From the NCBI GenBank assembly GCA_934569195.1, contig CAKTKB010000041.1, positions 1-10,808 of the forward strand: a stretch of 10,808 nucleotides of DNA. The letters run 5' to 3'. Shown here piece after piece: positions 5,950-10,808 of this stretch. Within the stretch, counting starts at the first letter, position 1. Each line of letters opens with the position of its first letter. The notes under the pieces were generated by a model. The model worked only from the letters and a program-made list of their open reading frames with translations, did no database searches and was not told the DNA's origin. The stretch comes from an uncultured Oscillospiraceae bacterium. GTDB lineage: Bacteria; Bacillota; Clostridia; Oscillospirales; Oscillospiraceae. Made by a program: the position numbers and the translations under genes.

Positions 5950-7233
5950 TTACTTCCCTCCGTTCTGAATCTGCGCATAGGCAGCAAAGGCATCCGTAAT
6001 GGCAAGCCGGACAGCATGAGAGGTCATGGTCGCTCCGGTAATCATACCGGCATCCGCCGGGAAGCTCTCCGCAGTCATTCCCGTAAACCCATCTTTGTAT
6101 GCAGGCTGATCCACCGTGTCGTCCACAGGGAAATAGTCCGTCTCAAAGAAGAGCTGCTTGGCATCCACCTTAGCAATGGTGCCGTCCGCATCCAGCACAA
6201 CATAAATGTCCATCTGATCAAAGCCCACACTGCGGCAATAGAACAGAGTATACGCTTCCTCCTGCTGCCGGAAGGACGCGGCGTAAACCACCGTCCCGAA
6301 GGTGTCCAGCTGAAGCGGCGTGACATCCTCCGCACTCTTGAACATCCGGTCCAGCTTTGCCAGCGCCGCGGTGGCAAAATCCTGCTGCATACCGGCGGCT
6401 GCCGCAGAAGCCTCCTGGGCCAACGCGGAATGCGCATCCGTCACTGCATTGCCATCTACGTCATACACGGCGCACACGCCCATTGCATTCACCACAGCCA
6501 GGTACAGGTCCTCGCCGTCAGGCAGGATGTAAGCAAAGCCGGTGCCGTTTTCGGCCTGGTAGGCGGCCTCAGCCGAACCGGAGGCTTCTATCTCCTCCGC
6601 CTTCAGCACGCCGTCCTGTCCCATACCGGGGGCAACAACCGGAATCAGCTCCGTCAGGATCTGGGCGGGCGTCTTGACACCGGCGCTGACCAGACCGTTG
6701 GCCGTCAGCGTCTCCATGGCTCCGAGCACCGCATTGCGGATGGAGGCGGAGGAGAAGGTACACCCGGCTACCAGGCTGACATCCGCCAGGGTGGAATCCT
6801 GGCCGATGAAGGAGGGCAGGAAGGCTTCATCCTTGGTGCGAACGTCAATGGAATCCGTATAGGTCTCCATTTGCAGACCGCAGATTTTTCCTTCGGCATC
6901 CACGCCAAAGGTCAGCTCCATCGGCTCTCCGGAATAATTTCCCTCGGTACTGCAGCGGACGGCATAGCCGTTTCCGTTTGCTTCCCGGTAAATTTTCAGC
7001 ACATTGGCCGCCACATCCGTCAGAGAAGAGGCGGCCGCGTCCGCCGCGTCATAAACCAGGGCATCCGCGCCAAAGGCAGAGCCATCCGGCATGACAGCCA
7101 GCAGCGAGGAAAGGGCGCTGCCCGCCTGATTGGCCGCTGCGAGAGGTCCCGTGTAGAAGTTCAGGCCAAACATTGCCAGGCACGACAGAGCAACAATCAG
7201 AACCAGGCAAACCGCAGACTTAAGAATCTTCAT
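5950..7233 (-). CDS. rnfG: RnfG-like protein with two FMN-attachment sites
   Basis: Extracytoplasmic flavoprotein subunit anchored by one N-terminal helix (residues 5-25). Canonical RnfG is about 200 residues with one covalently bound FMN; this product has 427. Two FMN-binding motifs are visible. One is VAGCTFSS (155-162, Thr159 as likely attachment site, with Cys in place of the usual Ala). The other is a canonical ITGATMTS (398-405, Thr402). Each follows a beta-rich stretch typical of the FMN_bind domain (TFGVDAEGKICGL at 108-120; IYVVLDADGTIAKV at 343-356). The middle part (about 225-300), including YLAVVNAMGVCAVYDVDG, may be a degenerate repeat half. The ATG directly follows the rnfD stop with no gap, and a GGGGGGAG sequence lies within the end of rnfD. 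ApbE from the same operon is the probable flavin-attaching enzyme. Confidence 0.88.
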   Translation of the reverse strand: MKILKSAVCLVLIVALSCLAMFGLNFYTGPLAAANQAGSALSSLLAVMPDGSAFGADALVYDAADAAASSLTDVAANVLKIYREANGNGYAVRCSTEGNYSGEPMELTFGVDAEGKICGLQMETYTDSIDVRTKDEAFLPSFIGQDSTLADVSLVAGCTFSSASIRNAVLGAMETLTANGLVSAGVKTPAQILTELIPVVAPGMGQDGVLKAEEIEASGSAEAAYQAENGTGFAYILPDGEDLYLAVVNAMGVCAVYDVDGNAVTDAHSALAQEASAAAAGMQQDFATAALAKLDRMFKSAEDVTPLQLDTFGTVVYAASFRQQEEAYTLFYCRSVGFDQMDIYVVLDADGTIAKVDAKQLFFETDYFPVDDTVDQPAYKDGFTGMTAESFPADAGMITGATMTSHAVRLAITDAFAAYAQIQNGGK

Positions 7234-8172
7234 TTACTTCACTCCCCCCAGCGTCTTTTTCTTGGTCAGGTCGGACAGGAAGGGCGTCAGCAGATTCATG
7301 GTAAGAATCGCAATGGAGACACCCTCCGGATAGCCGCCGAACCGGCGGATTAAGTAGGTCAGGATACCGGCGCCGACACAAAAAGCCACGCGTCCCGCAC
7401 CGGTAGCCGGTGTCGTCACGTAATCGGTCGCCATAAAGATCGCACCCAGCAGCAGGCCGCCCGCAAGCACCTCTTTCAGGGCATACCCGGCATCCAGGCC
7501 GCCAAACAGGAAGGCGCACAGGAAAACGGTCGCAACAAAGGAGGCAGGCACATACCATTTGATAACGCCTCTGACCACCAGGTACACAAATCCCAGCAGC
7601 AGAGCAATCGTGCAGGTTTCTCCGATGGCGCCGCCGTAATTACCCAGGAAGAGCGTGTCCAATCCGATGGTCTTTGCCGCCTCGACCCCCTGGTTAAGGG
7701 TTACCAGAGGCGTTGCGGATGCGGTCAGATCCGCCGCAGGCGCGGCGCCGCCCGCCACCGTCCCGGCGAAGGCCAGCAGCAGAAATACCCGGGCCGCAAT
7801 GGCCGGATTCACAATGTTTTTGCCGATGCCGCCGAAGCAGCCCTTGACGATCACTACGGCGAACACACTGCCAAGAGCGCACTGCCACAGCGGCACATTG
7901 GTGCTCAGATTCAGCGCCAGCAGCAGACCCGTAACCACGGCGGACAGATCGGAAACCGTCTGCTTCTTCCCGGCGCACAGATTAAACAGAGCCTCTGCCA
8001 AAACGGCGGATGCCACACATGTCACAATGGTCCACAGCGCCGAAACGCCAAAAATCACAACGCCTGCAATGGCCGCAGGCAGCAGCGCAATCACCACATC
8101 CAGCATGATGCGCCAGGTTGAGGAGCCGGCCTGATGGATATGCGGCGTCGGGGAAATATGAAGCTTTGTCAT
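7234..8172 (-). CDS. rnfD: Rnf-like complex subunit RnfD
   Basis: Polytopic membrane subunit of the Rnf/NqrB/RnfD family, which carries a covalent FMN on its outer side. The 312 residues and about nine to ten hydrophobic segments fit the family. Conserved features are the N-terminal SPTPHIH (7-13), DLSAVVTGLLLALNL (75-89), GGIGKNIVNPAIAARV (114-129) and the C-terminal MATDYVTTPATGAGR. The flavin-attachment sequence LTASATPL (149-156) has Thr154 as the expected FMN-linked residue. This subunit therefore keeps its redox site, unlike RnfA and RnfE. The ATG at 8172 overlaps the rnfC stop in an ATGA and has GGGAGG 9 bases upstream. The open frame extends to 8403, but that extension is the antisense-like reading of rnfC and has no family similarity. 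Confidence 0.94.
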   Translation of the reverse strand: MTKLHISPTPHIHQAGSSTWRIMLDVVIALLPAAIAGVVIFGVSALWTIVTCVASAVLAEALFNLCAGKKQTVSDLSAVVTGLLLALNLSTNVPLWQCALGSVFAVVIVKGCFGGIGKNIVNPAIAARVFLLLAFAGTVAGGAAPAADLTASATPLVTLNQGVEAAKTIGLDTLFLGNYGGAIGETCTIALLLGFVYLVVRGVIKWYVPASFVATVFLCAFLFGGLDAGYALKEVLAGGLLLGAIFMATDYVTTPATGAGRVAFCVGAGILTYLIRRFGGYPEGVSIAILTMNLLTPFLSDLTKKKTLGGVK

Positions 8173-9527
8173 TTTTTGCTGCCTCCCACTTTTTCTTTTT
8201 GTTCTGCGGCGTACCGCTTCAGGTAGGACTTGGCCTGCTGGTTGATCTGGAGCAGCGGCCGATGGGCAGGACATACATACGAGCAGCAGGCGCAATCCAC
8301 GCACTGACGCACACCGGTATCCGTAAGCATCCGGACCCGGCGCTCCTCGTCGGGAATCTGCATCATACGCTCCACCGAAGCCACCTGAATGCCCACGGGG
8401 CACTTCTCCATGCAGCGGCCGCAGTTAATGCAGGCAGATGCCTCAGGCAGCACGGCGCTCTTCTCGTCAAAGACCAGCACAGCGTTGGATACCTTCACAA
8501 TGGGGTCCTCCACAGAGCAGATCGCCGAACCGTTCATCGGACCGCCCACCACGATTTTCCCCGGCTCAGACTTCAGTCCCGTGATCTTCAGCAGCTCACT
8601 GATGCGGGTTCCGATAGGGGCAATCAGATTCATCGGCTTCTCCACGGCAGGGCCGTCCACCGTCACAATGCGCTCAACCAGCGGCATACCGGTGTTCAGA
8701 TACTGCGCGGTCAGCGCCAGAGAGGATACGTTGATGATCAGCGCGCCGAAGGAGGGGAAGCGCCGTCCCGCAATGGCTACCCGCCCCGTGGCATTGTAGA
8801 GCATGACCTGCTTGGCGCCCTGGGGATAGATTGCATTCAGCTCCTGAATCTGTACATAGGGCTTGTCCGCAAAGGTCTTTTTCAGCAGTGCAATGGCATC
8901 GGGCTTGTTCTTCTCGATGCAGATCTTATACACCGCGTCCGGCAGATACGCCCCCATATACTTGCGCAGATACTCTATTCCGTCGGCAATCCACTCCGGA
9001 TGGGCCAGCATCATGCGATGGTCACTGGTGATATACGGCTCGCACTCCGCCGCGTTGATCAGCACGGTGTTCACCTTATAATCCGCATTCCGGGCCTCGT
9101 TCAGCTTAGCCCAGGTGGGAAAGGCCGCGCCGCCCAGTCCGACCATGCCGCTGTCCCGAATTGCCTGCAAAAAGCTGTCGCAATCCGTCAGGACCGGCGG
9201 TTTCACCGACGAAGCCTTTTCCATCCGCCCGTCGCTTTCAATGCGGACGGTGACCGTTTGCTTGCCCTTCGCCGTATCCATGGTGCCGATCTCTACGACC
9301 TTGCCGGATACGCTGGCATAGACAGGAGAGGAAAAGCGCCCCTCCTCCCGGGCAATCAGCTGCCCCACCTTTACAATGTCCCCCTCCCGGACGACAGGCA
9401 CGGCATCGTGGCCGGAATGCATGTTCATAGGCAGGACGACCTCCCTGGGAATTGCAATCCGCACCGGCTCACATCCGGCAGTATGTTTGTTGTGGGGAAC
9501 ATGCAAAGATGAGATATTCTTCTTCAT
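8169..9527 (-). CDS. rnfC: Rnf-like complex NADH-binding subunit RnfC
   Basis: Peripheral cytoplasmic subunit that exchanges electrons with NAD(H) through FMN and iron-sulfur clusters. At 452 residues it has the usual length. An N-terminal barrel-like region (REGDIVKVGQLIA, about 47-59, and SPVYASVSGKVVEI, 67-80) is followed by the flavin/NADH-binding loop GMVGLGGAAFPTWAK (127-141) and AAECEPYITSDHR (159-171). Two 4Fe-4S motifs close the protein: cysteines 366, 369, 372 and 376 (CINCGRCMEKCP), and 409, 412, 415 and 419 (CVDCACCSYVCP, with an extra Cys414). All cluster ligands are thus intact, in contrast to RnfA and RnfE. The ATG is preceded by AAGGAGGAG. The gene starts 40 bases after apbE and overlaps rnfD by 4 bases. 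Confidence 0.96.
   Translation of the reverse strand: MKKNISSLHVPHNKHTAGCEPVRIAIPREVVLPMNMHSGHDAVPVVREGDIVKVGQLIAREEGRFSSPVYASVSGKVVEIGTMDTAKGKQTVTVRIESDGRMEKASSVKPPVLTDCDSFLQAIRDSGMVGLGGAAFPTWAKLNEARNADYKVNTVLINAAECEPYITSDHRMMLAHPEWIADGIEYLRKYMGAYLPDAVYKICIEKNKPDAIALLKKTFADKPYVQIQELNAIYPQGAKQVMLYNATGRVAIAGRRFPSFGALIINVSSLALTAQYLNTGMPLVERIVTVDGPAVEKPMNLIAPIGTRISELLKITGLKSEPGKIVVGGPMNGSAICSVEDPIVKVSNAVLVFDEKSAVLPEASACINCGRCMEKCPVGIQVASVERMMQIPDEERRVRMLTDTGVRQCVDCACCSYVCPAHRPLLQINQQAKSYLKRYAAEQKEKVGGSKK
8182..8187 (-). promoter_or_regulatory. Ribosome binding site of rnfD
   Basis: GGGAGG on the minus strand, inside the last codons of rnfC and 9 bases before the ATG at 8172. It settles the rnfD start against a frame that stays open much further upstream. 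Confidence 0.8.
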
Positions 9528-9534
9528 AGCAGTT

Positions 9535-9544
9535 TCTCCTCCTT
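9535..9544 (-). promoter_or_regulatory. Ribosome binding site of rnfC
   Basis: AAGGAGGAGA on the minus strand, 7 bases before the rnfC ATG, in the short apbE-rnfC gap. No terminator hairpin or separate promoter is evident in this gap, so co-transcription is likely. Confidence 0.8.
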
Positions 9545-9567
9545 ATATTTCTTGAGAGTTTACGGGG

Positions 9568-10611
9568 CTACAGCAGCTCCAGGTCCGGCGTTTTATATTG
9601 GGTGCCGTCCGGCAGAATCCAGAGCACCTGCACGTCCCCCAATCCTTCAACCAGAGCCAGGCCCTGCTCATAGGGCATACAGAAAAGAGCGGTAGAGAGC
9701 GCGTCCGCCAGGGCGCTGTCCCGGGTAATCACCGTGACGGACGAAAAATATTCCGCAGGCATTCCGGTATCCTTATCGATGATGTGATGATAGCGCACAC
9801 CGTCCACGGTGAAATACCGCTCATAATTTCCAGAGGTCACGCAGGAGGTGTCCTGCAGGAGCACCTTTGCCGCGAACCGATCCGTGTCCTGCGGGTCTTT
9901 GATGCCGGTTGTCCAGCCGCTTCCGTCAGGCCGGGTGCCGATGGTCCGGATGTTGCCTCCAATATTCAGCACATACCCCTCTGCACCCGCCTCCTTCAGC
10001 CGCTCGGCCGCACGCTCGGTAGCATAGCCCTTTGCCAGGGCGCCCACATCTAAAGATGCCTCCGGGTCCGTAATGCGCACGGTATTTCGCTCCGGATCGA
10101 TCTCCAGGGCGTTTATATCCGTGTGATCCATCCCATGGGCGAGTTCCTCCTCCGTAGGAATGGATGCGTGCGCAGCGTCCTGAGAAGCCGCCTCCCGGCA
10201 GTCGTGCCAAAGGCGCAGCACCGCCCCCATCATGACGTTCATTTCCCCGTCGGTCGCGGTATACATTTCCTTCGCGTACAGCAAAAAGGAAATCAGCTCC
10301 GGCTCCACCTCCAGCGGCTCTCCCCCGGCATTCCGGTTCACCGTAGCCAGATTGACCGTCCCGGAATACTCGTGATAGATATCGAACAGCTGATGGTAGT
10401 TCTCCAGTGTTTCCGCCGCCAGCTGGCAGTTGGCCGAGAAGGTCTCCTGCGCATCGTCGGCGTAGCTGTAAACATAGGACACGGTGTCAAAAAAGGTAAA
10501 ATAGGCCATAGCCTTGGGTTCTGCCCTATGTGAAGTTGCAGGGCAGCCCGCCAAAGTGGCAAGCAGCCCTGTAACCAGACACAGACAGAAAAGCAATTTA
10601 AGCTTTTTCAA
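9568..10611 (-). CDS. apbE: FAD:protein FMN transferase (ApbE), lipoprotein
   Basis: Magnesium-dependent enzyme that moves FMN from FAD onto a threonine of target flavoproteins such as RnfG and RnfD, acting outside the cytoplasmic membrane. The 347-residue product begins with a lipoprotein signal: MKKLK, a hydrophobic stretch and the lipobox L-A-G-C, giving Cys23 as the lipid-modified residue. ApbE signatures are present: SLDVGALAKGYATE (186-199), VLNIGGNI (214-221), TSGNYERYF (259-267), RYHHIIDKDTGMPA (273-286) and the metal-binding region DSALADALSTALF (298-310). The start is a TTG at 10611. It gives a complete signal peptide, whereas the first in-frame ATG (residue 35) would remove it. AAAGGA lies about 11 bases before the TTG, so initiation may be modest. 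It precedes rnfC in the same operon. Confidence 0.95.
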   Translation of the reverse strand: MKKLKLLFCLCLVTGLLATLAGCPATSHRAEPKAMAYFTFFDTVSYVYSYADDAQETFSANCQLAAETLENYHQLFDIYHEYSGTVNLATVNRNAGGEPLEVEPELISFLLYAKEMYTATDGEMNVMMGAVLRLWHDCREAASQDAAHASIPTEEELAHGMDHTDINALEIDPERNTVRITDPEASLDVGALAKGYATERAAERLKEAGAEGYVLNIGGNIRTIGTRPDGSGWTTGIKDPQDTDRFAAKVLLQDTSCVTSGNYERYFTVDGVRYHHIIDKDTGMPAEYFSSVTVITRDSALADALSTALFCMPYEQGLALVEGLGDVQVLWILPDGTQYKTPDLELL

Positions 10612-10637
10612 TTCTGTAAAATTCCTTTATTGGTCTA

Positions 10638-10808
10638 TCAGCGAGCGTTGTTGGCAGACTGTGCCATCACGGCGCAGATGCTGCTGATCTGAATGGTGCA
10701 GCCGGCAGACAGCAGCGCATCATCCGCAGAGATCAGATGTCCTTCAACCTCCTGCGTCTTCATGCCGGACACCTCGTCGGCCGTCTTGCCGACAACATAG
10801 TTGGAGAA
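10638..10808 (-). CDS. C-terminal end of an unidentified gene upstream of apbE (partial)
   Basis: An open frame runs on the minus strand from the window edge to a TGA at 10640-10638, giving the last 56 residues of a protein. It ends 26 bases before the apbE start, so it is probably the preceding gene of the operon. The fragment starts FSNYVVGKTADEVSGMK and continues ISADDALLSAGCTIQISS. The Y-V-V-G-K-T-x-D-E-V pattern followed by a D-x-x-L-x-x-x-C/V-T-I stretch reminds me of the C-terminal part of exported FMN-binding lipoproteins of the PplA kind. That memory is not strong enough for a name. It has no ferredoxin-like cysteine motif, so it is not the end of a classic RnfB. The codon composition matches the neighbouring genes. 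Confidence 0.6.
   Translation of the reverse strand, partial: FSNYVVGKTADEVSGMKTQEVEGHLISADDALLSAGCTIQISSICAVMAQSANNAR

Noticed and set aside
5719..7353. Long plus-strand open frame of 544 codons opposite rnfG and rnfE
   Set aside because: It lies wholly antisense to well-supported genes. Its composition is rich in Arg, His and Gln with no family resemblance, as expected from the reverse of GC-rich codons, and no suitable ribosome binding site is seen.
8173..8403. Extended N-terminus of rnfD
   Set aside because: It would overlap rnfC by over 200 bases and lacks similarity to RnfD, while a proper ribosome binding site precedes the ATG at 8172.
8118..9512. Plus-strand open frame of 464 codons opposite rnfC
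   Set aside because: Antisense shadow of rnfC, whose conserved FMN/NADH and 4Fe-4S motifs prove the minus-strand frame. The shadow has no recognisable domain.
1..10808. CRISPR arrays, insertion sequences, prophage genes, tRNA or rRNA genes
   Set aside because: No spaced repeats, transposase or integrase motifs, or cloverleaf/rRNA-like sequence were recognised on either strand.

Overview
The window looks like a chromosomal segment of an anaerobic, endospore-forming Clostridia member with fairly GC-rich DNA, possibly an Oscillospirales-type gut bacterium. That placement is inferred from spmA/spmB and spoVAC, a clostridial AbrB with extra cysteines, an archaeal/eukaryotic-type ProS, and an apbE/rnf cluster. 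It cannot be fixed to a genus from this sequence.

Layout. (1) Bases 1-1300, plus strand: the 3' part of proS (prolyl-tRNA synthetase), followed by a strong intrinsic terminator. (2) About 500 bases without a credible gene, ending in a hairpin behind abrB. (3) abrB (minus) and spmA-spmB (plus) diverge from an AT-rich region with a near-consensus sigma-A promoter for abrB. (4) spmB converges on a lone spoVAC (minus), with a two-way terminator between them. (5) From 3920 to the right edge, one tight minus-strand operon. In transcription order it holds a partial upstream gene (C-terminal 56 residues only), apbE, rnfC, rnfD, rnfG, rnfE, rnfA, a NusG-domain-II membrane protein and a Gx-transporter-family protein. 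It ends in a hairpin terminator. Junctions inside it are mostly 4-base ATGA overlaps or gaps of 0-10 bases.

How the operon may work. ApbE is a predicted lipoprotein that attaches FMN to threonines. Likely targets here are RnfD (one site) and RnfG, which has about double the usual length and two FMN-attachment motifs. RnfC keeps its NADH/flavin region and two 4Fe-4S motifs. Two things depart from a textbook Rnf complex. No rnfB lies after rnfA, where it is usually found. And all four cysteines expected to hold the membrane 2Fe-2S cluster between RnfA and RnfE are absent (Gly/Gly in RnfA, Ser/Ser in RnfE). The two genes after rnfA resemble the small EetA/EetB-type pair linked to flavin-based extracellular electron transfer in Firmicutes. 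My main hypothesis is an Rnf-derived, ferredoxin-independent, flavin-rich export route for electrons. This is inference from sequence; I cannot tell whether such a variant has already been described.
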